This document shows positions 6,862 through 16,429 of a stretch of DNA of 24,924 bases, piece by piece. The stretch is from Planctomycetaceae bacterium. Its GTDB lineage: Bacteria; Planctomycetota; Phycisphaerae; Phycisphaerales; SM1A02. The DNA lies in the NCBI GenBank assembly GCA_002685335.1, contig NYWY01000017.1, positions 6,616-31,539 on the forward strand, given 5' to 3'. The position numbers and the translations under genes were made by a program. Each line of letters opens with the position of its first letter. The first letter of the stretch is position 1. The notes beneath the pieces were generated by a model. It was not told the DNA's origin. It made no database searches and saw only the letters and a program-made list of their open reading frames with translations.

Positions 6862-8931
6862 TCAGGCGGAACCGTGATCGAAGGAGGGATCTGAGTCGTG
6901 ATCCGACGGAGGCGGAGGCGCCTCGTCGGGGAAGTTCATCGGAGGTTCGTCGGGAGACGGGCTGTCACCCAGGTATCCCCCGGTCCGGCCGGCTCGGCGG
7001 CGGCGGATCGCCGCGGGATCGCTTCCACCGGCACGCAGTCGTTCCAGCGCCGCCGCGGCGTCTTCGGCGGACTTCATCGGTCTCGACGCGAGATCGGCGC
7101 GATCCGCCAGCACGATGTCCCGATCGATTGCAGCGGCGAGATCCAGGCAGGCCCGTCCCAGCAGTTCGATCGGATCGCCATCGTCCGCGGCATCGGCTTC
7201 GCGAAGTTCGCGATAACCCTCGGCGAAACAGCCGGCGACGATTCGAGAGAGACCCACGTCATCGATCGCCGCCACGATGTCACTGCCATCGGGAACGGCT
7301 CCCGCGGCGGCGCCTTCGGCGAGCATCCGCCAGGCGAGGCGACAGGGTGGATCTTCAAACTGGATCTCCGCGAAGCGGTCGAGCGGAGTGCTGGAGTCTT
7401 CGCCGAGATCCACGACCGTCTCTGCAAACGTCGGTTCGGCCAGGACCAGCCGAAGGAGCGCCTCTTCGGCCCGGCGGCGACGCGCGTTCGCCCGGATGAT
7501 GGGTTCCGCCGGGTCCAGGGCCGCCTGCGGGACGGGCTCGACCGTGGCGGACGGGTACGGAACGCGGGCGTTCCCCGGTCCGTTCCGGTCGAGCATGCCG
7601 ACCGGAACGCCAAGGACGCCCGCGAGGTGATCCAGGACGAAGGTCCGACGAACCCCGGCGAGGCCGTCGAACCCGAGACCTTCGAGTCGCCGCAGGGCTT
7701 CGTCGACGATTCGCTGGCGGGCGGTCACGCCGCCCGCGTCTCGAAGCCGGTCTCGAAAGTCGGCGACCAGGGCGACCAGGGCGTCGCTGGAGTCGTCGAT
7801 CGCCTTCTGAAAGCGTTCCGGTCCTCCCTCGCTCCGAAGAATGCCGTCGGGATCGAGTCCGTCGGGCAGGCTGCAGAGCCGGATGTCCACCTCGGAGGCG
7901 AAGAAGACCTCGACCGCTCGATCCGCCGCTCGGCGACCCGCGGTGTCACCATCGAAGAGAAGGATGACCGTGTCGCAGAAGCGGGACAGACGGTCCGCGT
8001 GTTCGCGGGTGAGTGCGGTCCCGAGGGTGGCGACCGCATTGGTGAAACCGTACCCATGAAGTGCGATGACGTCGGTGTATCCCTCGCACACGATGGCGGT
8101 GCGGGAACGGGCGATGCTCCGGCTGGCCAGGTCGAGTCCGTAGAGCGTCTTCCCCTTGTGGAAGATCTCGGATTCCGGACTGTTCAGATATTTCGGTTCG
8201 TCCTCGGGATCGATCTTCCTCGCTCCGAACGCGATCGGCCGACCGAGTTCATCCCGGATCGGGAAGATGATGCGATTGCGAAAATTATCGATCAGCGTTC
8301 CACGGGAGGATGTTCGGAGCAGGCCGGCCGCTTCGAACATCTCGCTCGGGGGAACCGTTTCACCCTCGACTTCACGGGCCGACTCCGCGGCCGCGGCGAC
8401 CTTGTCGGCGAGCGTCGACCACGCGTCGGGAGCCACGCCCAGCCCGAAGGTCTCGGCCAGTTCCGGCGTGATGCCTCGTTCCTCCAGGATCCGTCGTCCG
8501 GCATTCCCCTGATCACCGGCCAGCATCCGTGAGAAGAAACCGGCCGCGAGCTTGTTCGCCCGCAACACCTGGGTGCGACGCGTCACTTCACCCTCGTCAC
8601 GGCGCGGTCCCCGAGTCAGTTCGATCCCCGCCCGGGTGGCCAGATTCTCCAACGCCTCCCGGAATTCGATCCGGTGGTAGTTGATGAGGAAGTCGATCGC
8701 ATTCCCGTGGGCTCCACAGGCGAAGCAGTGATAGAAGCCCTTCTGCGGCACCACGCACATCGACGGTCGACTGTCGTCGTGGAAAGGGCAGACTCCGACG
8801 TATTCGGTTCCCTTGGGCTCCAGGCGGATCTGCTCTCCGACCACCGCCACCAGATCGGTGGCTTCGAGAACACGATCGCGATCATTCGAGAAGGAGCCGG
8901 TCACGGGGGGAGGGGGTTCGCTGGAGGACAC
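6862..8931 (-). CDS. dnaG: DNA primase DnaG
   Basis: This 689-residue primase synthesises RNA primers at the replication fork with DnaB helicase. The N-terminal CHC2 zinc finger has C48, H51, C69 and C72. The central catalytic core contains the TOPRIM motifs EGYTD (metal-binding Glu) and FDGDTAG (Asp pair). The C-terminal third is divergent and helical, as expected for a helicase-interacting domain, and ends in a Pro/Asp-rich tail. The GTG start at 8931 has only a weak ribosome-binding site; a second GTG 9 codons on is possible, and both precede the conserved region. It is cotranscribed with rpoD. The rpsU gene that precedes dnaG in enterobacteria is not next to it; rpmB lies 443 nt upstream instead. 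Confidence 0.95.
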   Translation of the reverse strand: MSSSEPPPPVTGSFSNDRDRVLEATDLVAVVGEQIRLEPKGTEYVGVCPFHDDSRPSMCVVPQKGFYHCFACGAHGNAIDFLINYHRIEFREALENLATRAGIELTRGPRRDEGEVTRRTQVLRANKLAAGFFSRMLAGDQGNAGRRILEERGITPELAETFGLGVAPDAWSTLADKVAAAAESAREVEGETVPPSEMFEAAGLLRTSSRGTLIDNFRNRIIFPIRDELGRPIAFGARKIDPEDEPKYLNSPESEIFHKGKTLYGLDLASRSIARSRTAIVCEGYTDVIALHGYGFTNAVATLGTALTREHADRLSRFCDTVILLFDGDTAGRRAADRAVEVFFASEVDIRLCSLPDGLDPDGILRSEGGPERFQKAIDDSSDALVALVADFRDRLRDAGGVTARQRIVDEALRRLEGLGFDGLAGVRRTFVLDHLAGVLGVPVGMLDRNGPGNARVPYPSATVEPVPQAALDPAEPIIRANARRRRAEEALLRLVLAEPTFAETVVDLGEDSSTPLDRFAEIQFEDPPCRLAWRMLAEGAAAGAVPDGSDIVAAIDDVGLSRIVAGCFAEGYRELREADAADDGDPIELLGRACLDLAAAIDRDIVLADRADLASRPMKSAEDAAAALERLRAGGSDPAAIRRRRAGRTGGYLGDSPSPDEPPMNFPDEAPPPPSDHDSDPSFDHGSA

Positions 8932-9374
8932 GGAAGAGAAACTGGACGACTGAAATCACGACTTGAAACGGATCGCTCGGTTGGAAGACCGATGCCGACC
9001 GCTACAAATGAACCGCACCATCTCGTGAAAAATGGATCGATCTTGAAATCCTGGCGATACGCCGGGAATCTCCGCGATGCGGGATGTCGGAACTGCGGGA
9101 CGCCTCGGTTCGGCCGACCTGTCCGGCTCAGAGTTGGGACGAGGTCGTGGCCGGGGGGCCGTGGCGTTGTCATCGGCGGCGGGAGGTTGACGATCCGCCC
9201 ACAGAGGAGCCAGATCGGAGGTGCTGCCAGATTACGACGAAGGATACCGCCCTGAAGTCACGAATCAAGCCGAAAAATCGGATGATCCGGAAAAAAGCGA
9301 CCGACATCCGTCCGAAAACCCGTTCAAGGGGTTTCAAACGGGCACATCGGGTCGGCCCTTTGGACGAACAACAA
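8932..9374. other. Intergenic region between rpmB and dnaG (443 nt)
   Basis: I see no credible gene here on either strand; short open frames lack family resemblance and extend into neighbouring genes. It should hold the dnaG-rpoD promoter. AT-richer patches occur at about 9005-9050, but no -35/-10 pair stands out. The right end contains a likely rpmB terminator. No tRNA or known RNA fold is apparent. Confidence 0.5.
9315..9342 (-). terminator. Probable rpmB terminator
   Basis: On the minus strand CCCGTT (9342-9337) can pair with AACGGG (9324-9319) around a 12-nt loop, followed directly by TTTTCGG. It lies 33 nt past the rpmB stop. The six-base stem is modest and the T-run short, so this is a reasonable but unproven call. 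Confidence 0.5.
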
Positions 9375-9653
9375 TCAGGCCTCGGCGGCGGCTTTCTGAT
9401 CGCGGGTGTATGTGTACTTCCGCTTTGCCGGCTTCACCACCAGGCCCATGCGAATGGCCTTGGTCGAGGCGTACACCTTGCGGGGTGCGCCGTCGATCAT
9501 GCAACGAACCTTCTGGAGGTTGGGCTTGAAGGTTCTCTTGGTCACCGAAGTGATCTTGATACCGACGCCGCCGAGATACTTCGCTCGACCACGATAGGTC
9601 TTCTTGTGACCTGAACGGGTACCGGTTCCAAGGAAATGGCATCGACGGGGCAT
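9375..9653 (-). CDS. rpmB: Large-subunit ribosomal protein bL28
   Basis: A 92-residue basic protein with the bL28 features: N-terminal MPRRCHFLGTGTRSGH, then TKRTFKPNLQ and a central KVRCMIDG segment. It also has the family's C-terminal basic helix (AIRMGLVVKPAKRK), and ends in an Ala-rich tail. It is a structural part of the 50S subunit. The ATG at 9653 has AGGAG about 7-8 nt upstream. The frame is open further upstream, but that stretch crosses the promoter at 9680-9707 and is not coding. It appears to be a single-gene transcript, with its own promoter and terminator. Confidence 0.95.
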   Translation of the reverse strand: MPRRCHFLGTGTRSGHKKTYRGRAKYLGGVGIKITSVTKRTFKPNLQKVRCMIDGAPRKVYASTKAIRMGLVVKPAKRKYTYTRDQKAAAEA

Positions 9654-9679
9654 GGACGGACTCCTGAAGTGAGCCGAGC

Positions 9680-9707
9680 AGTATAGGGGATGGCCTGCGA
9701 TCGGCAA
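9680..9707 (-). promoter_or_regulatory. Sigma-70-type promoter of rpmB
   Basis: On the minus strand TTGCCG (9707-9702) and TATACT (9685-9680) are separated by 16 nt. The -10 hexamer matches the consensus at five of six positions. Transcription would start near 9673, leaving a roughly 20-nt leader with the AGGAG site before the rpmB ATG at 9653. This is the clearest promoter in the window. Confidence 0.65.
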
Positions 9708-9744
9708 GGCCTTTACCCTCCGGATCCGCGGTGGTTCATCGAAA

Positions 9745-10262
9745 TCATTGCGGAAGAAGCGGACCGTGGCAGGCCGAACCCTGGGCGACGGGTGTGATTC
9801 GGGCCCGCGCAAGGGCCTCTCGAAGGGCCCGGTCGTCGTCGTCATCGAAGCCGGCAGGCTCGAAACTGTCCAGATCAAGAACCAGGTTCGCGGGGTGAGC
9901 CCCTGGAGTCCCCCAAACCGCCGGGATCACGATTTCCGAGCGATCCCGAGCATCACAGGCGACATAATCGGACCCGAGCTCCCCGACATCGGCCACGATC
10001 CGGGTTCGCCCCAGCGTGAGCGACTGACCGCAGACTCCATGGAGTCCGATCGGCGAACAGGCCGGGCGGTCCCGACGAGCGGCCAGGACGAGGGAATCCG
10101 CTGCCGGATCCCAGCGATAGAACCCCAGCCAACTCACGCCGGTCGGTGCCAGATGACGCCACGCGGTCTCCACGAAGTATTCGAGGGGATCGAGCATCCG
10201 ACCCGAGGAGGAATCGTCGAGTTCCGCGAGGAGGGCCGAATGGGCCGCCCGGCGATTCGGGG

Positions 10263-10266
<4 letters not shown>
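9745..10266 (-). CDS. msrC: GAF-domain free methionine-(R)-sulfoxide reductase
   Basis: A 173-residue single GAF domain resembling E. coli MsrC/YebR, which reduces free methionine-R-sulfoxide. Shared features are WLGFYRWD near residue 46, three Cys at C70, C79 and C104 in the ACS...VCG...[13 protein letters not shown] arrangement, and an LDLDS strand near residue 130. The first two Cys are 9 apart rather than the usual 10, and the C-terminal acidic FDDDDD loop replaces FTDED. All three redox Cys are kept, so activity is plausible. The start is GTG at 10266, forming a GTGA overlap with the clpX stop, which implies translational coupling. The pairing suggests coordinated expression with protein quality control under oxidative stress; that link is inference. 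Confidence 0.82.
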
Positions 10267-11735
<1,469 letters not shown>

Positions 11736-11830
11736 GCGGTTTCCCGAGTGATTAGGAAGGCCGAGGGAGTCGGTCCGCGGCTCACGACGAGCGGACCTGA
11801 CGATTGTATCGGGGCCGGAAGGGCCGGGCT

Positions 11831-12280
11831 TCAGCCCTTTTCGGGGTCCGAAGCGGATCCGTCGGATGGAGGACTTTTCGGTCCTTGGGAAGATCGACGG
11901 GGGGGCGGTTTCACTCCTGGGATGCGGTGAGCGGAAACCGAACCCTTCAGGGGGTCATCCGCCGAGCCGGATTCCCGGAAGGCCTGAGTCATCCGGGCCC
12001 GTGAAAGCTCGAATTCCTCGTCGGTGATCTCTCCCCTCGCCCGCATTTCCCGGAGATCCTCGAGTGTGAAACCGACGGTCGGTTCGGAGCCCACGAAGAT
12101 GTTCCGTCGGACGAAGACCGCGATTCCACCCCCGACGAGGGTGATGATGGCCAGCAATCCGGCCCAGGGAAGCACATCCGTCAGGAGGGTGCTTCCGAGC
12201 ATCGGGATCATCACGGGGGGCATCAACCATGCCTCCATCGGGCCGGGAATGAAGGTCGGAGCCAAGATTGGTGCGGTCAC
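11831..12280 (-). CDS. Small membrane protein with C-terminal SHOCT-like motif
   Basis: A 149-residue protein. A hydrophobic, Met/Pro-rich N-terminal stretch (about 1-30) and a clear transmembrane helix (about 38-57) are followed by a basic RRN stop-transfer. A short SHOCT-like helix pair (about 71-100, [20 protein letters not shown]) comes next, then a polar Pro/Ser/Arg tail of 45 residues. SHOCT motifs are short oligomerisation modules found at the ends of many unrelated proteins, so function is not given by it. The start is GTG at 12280, forming a GTGA overlap with the tig stop. It sits where clpP lies in many tig-clpP-clpX operons, but it has no similarity to ClpP. It may be a membrane tether or regulator of the neighbouring machinery; this is speculative. 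Confidence 0.8.
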   Translation of the reverse strand: MTAPILAPTFIPGPMEAWLMPPVMIPMLGSTLLTDVLPWAGLLAIITLVGGGIAVFVRRNIFVGSEPTVGFTLEDLREMRARGEITDEEFELSRARMTQAFRESGSADDPLKGSVSAHRIPGVKPPPRRSSQGPKSPPSDGSASDPEKG

Positions 12281-13701
12281 GATCCCGTGGCGGCTTTCTT
12301 CTTGCGATCAGCCACACGCTCCTCGACCAGGACATTCCAGTCGTCCGCCGGCATTTCCGTCACCTTCGCGGTGTCCACGATGCGGTCGGCGGCCTTGGCC
12401 TGCTGGATGGACATCGCCACTTCCCGGATACGACCGTTCTTGGTCAGTTCGCTGCGAACTTCTTCGGGACGAACTCGCTGGGCGTTCGCGATCTCGGCGA
12501 TCCGGCCGTTGATCTCGGCCTCGCCGACCTCGACTTCGAAGTGACGGGCCACCTTGGCCATGATGAACATGAGTCGCAGTCGGTCACGAGAGAAACGTTC
12601 GCTCTCGGCTCGTTGCTCGGCCAGTTTGAGTTCGACCTGGTCCTCGTCGAGACCACGTCCGAGCAGCTCCATCCGCTGTTGCTCGACCATGTTCGCGGCC
12701 TGTGCCTCGCTGACCTTGGGCGGCACCTCGAAGGAGATGGTGTCCAGGAGCCACTCGTAGACCTGCTCGCGTTCCGCGGAACGCTGTTCCGAGTCTCGAC
12801 GGTTCTCGAGGGCGAGCCGGATCTGCTCTCGCAGGCCACTCTCCTCGTCGAGGCCGAATCGCTCGACCAGTTCGGCGATCTCCAGCGGGGTGACCCGTTC
12901 CGCGTCGGTGACTTCGAATCGAACCGAGACCTTCTTGCCTCGAATCTCCTCACGCTCGAAGGATTCCGGACCGACGGTGTCGAATTCGATGACGTCACCG
13001 ACATTGCGGCCTGAGAGGTGCGTCGCGAGGTCTTCGACCAGCAGGCCGAGGAACTGGCCCTTTCCTTCGTCTTCTTCCGCCGGAACCACGGCCACCGCCT
13101 TCTCATGCTCGAAGAACGGCTCGTCGTTGCCTTCGACCGTCACCAGAACCGAACCGACCATTCGGTCGAGGGCCTCGAAGGGACCGGTGATCCTGGCCGG
13201 AGTCCCGAATCGGTACTGATTGCGGAGAACCTCGGCGTCGATCATCTCGTCCGCCACTTCCATCATGGGCTTGGTGACGGGGACGCCGTCGAGTTCCGGG
13301 AGTTCGAAATCAGGAACGATCTCGATGTCGACCGAGAAGACCAGGTCCTTGCCGGATTCGATTCCAGGGATCGAGTCGGGATCGCCGAAGTCGGGGTCGC
13401 CGATGATCTGAATCTCGTTGGAACTGATCGCCTTCTGGAAGGCATCGGAGATCAACTGCCCGCGGGTTTCGCCGCGGACGTTCTCTCCGAATCGCTTCTC
13501 CAGCAACGCTCTGGGGACCCGTCCTTTTCGGAAACCGGGGAGCGACGCCTCGCTGGCAAGGGTGCCAAGCTGCATCTCCAGCCGTTCATCGATGACCGCG
13601 GTGGGAATGGTGATCTTCAGCGATCGGGCACAAGGGCCCGTTTCGGTGATCTCCACCTGGGGCTCGAAGCCGTCGCCGCCATCAAAGGAGAAGTCGCTCA
13701 T
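12277..13701 (-). CDS. tig: Trigger factor
   Basis: This 474-residue ribosome-associated chaperone meets nascent chains at the exit tunnel. The ribosome-docking signature GFRKGRVP lies in the N-terminal domain, after the expected VEITETGPCARSLKITIP beta strand. A middle FKBP-like region and a long helical C-terminal domain follow (VSEAQAANMVEQQRMELLGR; KAADRIVDTAKV), ending in a Lys-rich tail. The frame is open to a GTG at 13779, but that stretch crosses two stem-loops and is not conserved-looking. ATG 13701 gives the usual N-terminus plus a short acidic MSDFSFDGGDG leader. The upstream ribosome-binding site is weak. It heads the tig-SHOCT-clpX-msrC cluster, with a GTGA junction to the next gene. 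Confidence 0.93.
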   Translation of the reverse strand: MSDFSFDGGDGFEPQVEITETGPCARSLKITIPTAVIDERLEMQLGTLASEASLPGFRKGRVPRALLEKRFGENVRGETRGQLISDAFQKAISSNEIQIIGDPDFGDPDSIPGIESGKDLVFSVDIEIVPDFELPELDGVPVTKPMMEVADEMIDAEVLRNQYRFGTPARITGPFEALDRMVGSVLVTVEGNDEPFFEHEKAVAVVPAEEDEGKGQFLGLLVEDLATHLSGRNVGDVIEFDTVGPESFEREEIRGKKVSVRFEVTDAERVTPLEIAELVERFGLDEESGLREQIRLALENRRDSEQRSAEREQVYEWLLDTISFEVPPKVSEAQAANMVEQQRMELLGRGLDEDQVELKLAEQRAESERFSRDRLRLMFIMAKVARHFEVEVGEAEINGRIAEIANAQRVRPEEVRSELTKNGRIREVAMSIQQAKAADRIVDTAKVTEMPADDWNVLVEERVADRKKKAATGS

Positions 13702-13735
13702 GGTGTGCTTGGAATCCAAATCTCGGTTGAAAAAT

Positions 13736-13782
13736 CCCCGAAGCCGGGGAAACGTCGGAGGATACCCGTGCGCCCGCACGGG
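13736..13782 (-). promoter_or_regulatory. Two stem-loops upstream of tig, the second terminator-like
   Basis: On the minus strand, CCCGTGC-GGGC-GCACGGG (13782-13765) is followed by CCCCG-GCTT-CGGGG (13749-13736) and then ATTTTTC. The second looks like a small intrinsic terminator. It ends only 34 nt before the tig ATG, too close for a separate promoter downstream. It may be a leader attenuator or a backup terminator for glnN. TATCCT directly after the first stem could be a -10 element, with no convincing -35. Confidence 0.45.
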
Positions 13783-13807
13783 AGCCAGCGAAGTGCCTCG
13801 GGGAACT

Positions 13808-13849
13808 CACAAAGAAAGCCGTCCGTCGTCCTCGAAGACGACGGACGGC
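13808..13849 (-). terminator. Strong rho-independent terminator of glnN
   Basis: A perfect 13-bp stem (13818-13830 with 13837-13849, 6-nt loop) is followed on the minus strand by TTTCTTTGTG. It lies about 70 nt after the glnN stop and separates glnN from the tig cluster. Confidence 0.9.
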
Positions 13850-13872
13850 GATTCGATTTCGGGCTGGCCATC

Positions 13873-13927
13873 CCAGATCGAGGCCAGATCGAGGCCGAAT
13901 ACAGGCCAGATGCAGGCCGAATCACTG
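13873..13927. repeat. 11-bp imperfect tandem repeat at the 3' end of glnN
   Basis: Five 11-bp units of the form CC(A/G)(G/A)AT(C/A/G)(G/C)AGG run from 13873 to 13927. The first two are identical and the last decays across the glnN stop codon (13922-13924). The period of 11 is not a multiple of three and close to one helical turn. The array lies between the stop and the terminator. Confidence 0.75.
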
Positions 13928-16111
13928 CTTGATCAACAGCATTTCGGCGTACGTGGGCATCGGCCAGCAATCAGCGGGCATGTCCTGCTCGAGCCGGTCG
14001 GAGGCGCGGCGAGTGCTCTCCATCGCGGCCACCAGATTGTCCCGGAGATACCGAATTCGCTTCTCCGGAGCGACGGGGCCTCCCGTGAGGGCCACATCGA
14101 CCGCCTTGATCGACTGGCGGAGTTCCGCGACCAGGGAGACGTGCGTCCGCAGTGCCTCTTCGCTGTCCGGACACTCGACCCCCGCGACCTGGGTGGCCCC
14201 GATCGCATCGGCCAACTCGGCCTGGGCTCGCATCGCCGCCGGCAGGATCTCGGTCCGAACCATGGTCGAGAGGGTTCGGCCCTCGATCTCCAGGTTGGTG
14301 CAGTACTGCTCCATGAGCACCTCGGAGCGGGCCTTGACCTCACGAGCGCTCATGACCCCGTACTTCGAAAACAGACGGGTCACGTCGCGGCGGCCGATCA
14401 CCGGGAGCGATTCCGCGGCACTCTGAAGGTTCGCGAGCCCTCGCTTTTCGGCTTCTTCATGCCATTCCTGGCTGTAGCCGTCTCCGTCGAAGCACACCTT
14501 TCGGTGCTTCTTGACCACGGTCTTCAGCAGGGATCGAACCGTCGATTCAAGTTTCGCCGGAGTCGGCTTCTTGCCCGCCTTCTTCTCCAGCTCGGTCGAC
14601 ATGACGTCGAGGCTCTCCGCCACGATCGTATTGAGAATCGTGTTGGGCCAGGCTGGATGGGCGGTGGAACCGACCGCCCGGAACTCGAACTTGTTGCCGG
14701 TGAACGCGAAAGGGCTGGTCCGATTGCGATCTCCGGCATGGCGGGGCAGCAGTGGCAGTGTGCAGGCGCCCAGATCGAGGATGCCACCCTTGACGGTTGA
14801 CCGGGGCTTTCCGTCCTCGATCTGATTCAGGATGTCGGTGAGCATGTCGCCGAGGAAGATCGACATGATGGCCGGGGGTGCCTCATTGGCTCCGAGCCGG
14901 TGGTCGTTGGCGGCCGAGGCGATCGACGCCCGAAGCAGTTCCGCATGGAGGTCCACCGCACGGATGACCGCGCAAAGGAGGAACAGGAACTGCATGTTGG
15001 TGTGGGTCTCGTCCTGCGGATCGAGGAGGTTCACCCCGCCGTCGGTGGAGAGGGACCAGTTGTTGTGTTTCCCGGAACCGTTGATCCCGGCGAACGGCTT
15101 CTCGTGGAGCAGGCATTGGAAGCCGTATTTCCCGGCCACTTCCCGGAGGACGTGCATCGTGAGCATCTGGTGATCGACCGCAACGTTCGCCGTTTCGAAG
15201 GTCGGAGCCAGCTCGTACTGGCCCGGGGCCACCTCGTTGTGGCGAGTCTTGACCGGAACGCCGAGCTCGAACAATCGACTTTCGACCTCGGTCATGTAGG
15301 CGAGCACCCGAGACGGGATGGAGCCGAAGTAGTGATCGTCGAGTTGATGTCCCTTCGGTGGCATTGCGCCCACGAGGGTCCGGCCGCAGACCTGGAGATC
15401 GAGACGATCCGCCGCGAGTTCCCGATCGACCAGGAAGTACTCCTGCTCGCATCCCAGCGTGCTCACCACCCGGGTCGTCGCGTCCGAGGTCCCGAAATTC
15501 CTCATCATCCGCCTTGCCTGCTTGGTGACCGCCTCGATCGATCGGACGAGCGGCGTCTTCGTATCGAGCGCCTCGCCCGTGTAGCTCACGAAGGCGGTGG
15601 GAATGCAGAGCGTGGTGACCCCATCGCCGGTGGTCAGGAGGAAGGCCGGGCTGTTGGCGTCCCACGCCGTGTAGCCCCGGGCTTCGTAGGTGTCGCGAAT
15701 CCCGCCCGAGGGAAAGGAACTCGCATCCGGCTCGCCGACGATGAGCGCGTTGCCACTGAACTTCTCCAGCGCGACGCCATCCCCGTTCAGCGAAATAAAC
15801 GCATCATGCTTCTCGGCGGTCGAACCGGTCAGCGGATGGAACCAGTGACAGAAGTGGGTCGCACCGTGTTCGACCGCCCAATCCTTCATCGCGGCGGCGA
15901 CCGTGTTGGCCAGGGCCGGATCCAGGGTCGCCCCCTCGTTGATGGTCGCGGCGAGGCTCATCGCGGTGGTCGGCGGCAGTCGACGCATCATCACGTCACC
16001 GGTGAATGTCAGATGCCCGAAATACTCGGACACGGGAGATTGGTTTTCAGCGATCTCCATCGGGTTTCCTTCCTCCAGGATGAGCGATGCATTCGGACGA
16101 TGACCGGACAT
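13922..16111 (-). CDS. glnN: Glutamine synthetase type III
   Basis: This 729-residue enzyme makes glutamine from glutamate, ammonia and ATP. It belongs to the large GSIII class, shown by length and by [34 protein letters not shown], the catalytic-loop equivalent [13 protein letters not shown], and [12 protein letters not shown] near the ATP/glutamate site. The Lys-rich helical C-terminal extension is typical of the class. ATG 16111 is chosen because GAGGAG lies 5 nt upstream. An internal ATG at 16060 also has GGAGGAAGG upstream and would skip 17 residues. The frame is open to 16165 without a ribosome-binding site. It is a single-gene transcript ending in the strong terminator at 13808-13849. 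No P-II or other nitrogen-regulation gene is adjacent. Confidence 0.95.
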   Translation of the reverse strand: MSGHRPNASLILEEGNPMEIAENQSPVSEYFGHLTFTGDVMMRRLPPTTAMSLAATINEGATLDPALANTVAAAMKDWAVEHGATHFCHWFHPLTGSTAEKHDAFISLNGDGVALEKFSGNALIVGEPDASSFPSGGIRDTYEARGYTAWDANSPAFLLTTGDGVTTLCIPTAFVSYTGEALDTKTPLVRSIEAVTKQARRMMRNFGTSDATTRVVSTLGCEQEYFLVDRELAADRLDLQVCGRTLVGAMPPKGHQLDDHYFGSIPSRVLAYMTEVESRLFELGVPVKTRHNEVAPGQYELAPTFETANVAVDHQMLTMHVLREVAGKYGFQCLLHEKPFAGINGSGKHNNWSLSTDGGVNLLDPQDETHTNMQFLFLLCAVIRAVDLHAELLRASIASAANDHRLGANEAPPAIMSIFLGDMLTDILNQIEDGKPRSTVKGGILDLGACTLPLLPRHAGDRNRTSPFAFTGNKFEFRAVGSTAHPAWPNTILNTIVAESLDVMSTELEKKAGKKPTPAKLESTVRSLLKTVVKKHRKVCFDGDGYSQEWHEEAEKRGLANLQSAAESLPVIGRRDVTRLFSKYGVMSAREVKARSEVLMEQYCTNLEIEGRTLSTMVRTEILPAAMRAQAELADAIGATQVAGVECPDSEEALRTHVSLVAELRQSIKAVDVALTGGPVAPEKRIRYLRDNLVAAMESTRRASDRLEQDMPADCWPMPTYAEMLLIKQ

Positions 16112-16394
16112 TGGTGCTCCTCGGTTCTTCTCGCGAAAATTCTTCACGAGCAGGCTGGTCCGCATCGCCGGGCTGGCGATCGGATGTGTGGGAGATGAGA
16201 TATCGAGAGGGAGTACAGCCGTGATCGTCTCGGAGGACGATGCCGAAGGCCGGACTTTCGCGGCGGTGGATCACCGGGCGGGGTCTCGGGGCCGATCCGC
16301 GGACAGCGTCAGCAGCGATCCGTCGCCGCTGATCAAGCACGACAGTATGCGACGACTGGCCACTTTCGTCCACGGCTTGCCGACGGAAAGACGG
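16112..16394. other. Upstream region of glnN (about 280 nt), no gene
   Basis: This non-coding stretch between the VWA-gene terminator and glnN should hold the glnN promoter. I find no convincing sigma-70 or sigma-54 (GG-N10-GC) element and no recognised riboswitch. A GATATC-containing AT patch occurs at about 16198-16205 on the minus strand, without a matching -35. Confidence 0.4.
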
Positions 16395-16427
16395 GAAAAC
16401 CGGCATCGGAAATGTCGATTCCGCCGG
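16395..16427 (-). terminator. Probable terminator of the ATPase-VWA operon
   Basis: On the minus strand CCGGC pairs with GCCGG, extended inward by GGAA/TTCC with a 3-nt bulge (16427-16400), followed by TTTTCCC. It begins 2 nt after the VWA-gene stop. The bulged stem makes this less certain than the rpoD and glnN terminators. Confidence 0.5.
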
Positions 16428-16429
16428 AT

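Noticed and set aside
8932..9374. tRNA or structured RNA between rpmB and dnaG
   Set aside because: No cloverleaf, T-loop motif or conserved RNA signature could be found on either strand.
9375..9878. Extended 167-residue version of the bL28 frame
   Set aside because: The extra N-terminal part crosses the rpmB promoter and part of msrC; bL28 starts at MPRRCHFLG with a good ribosome-binding site.
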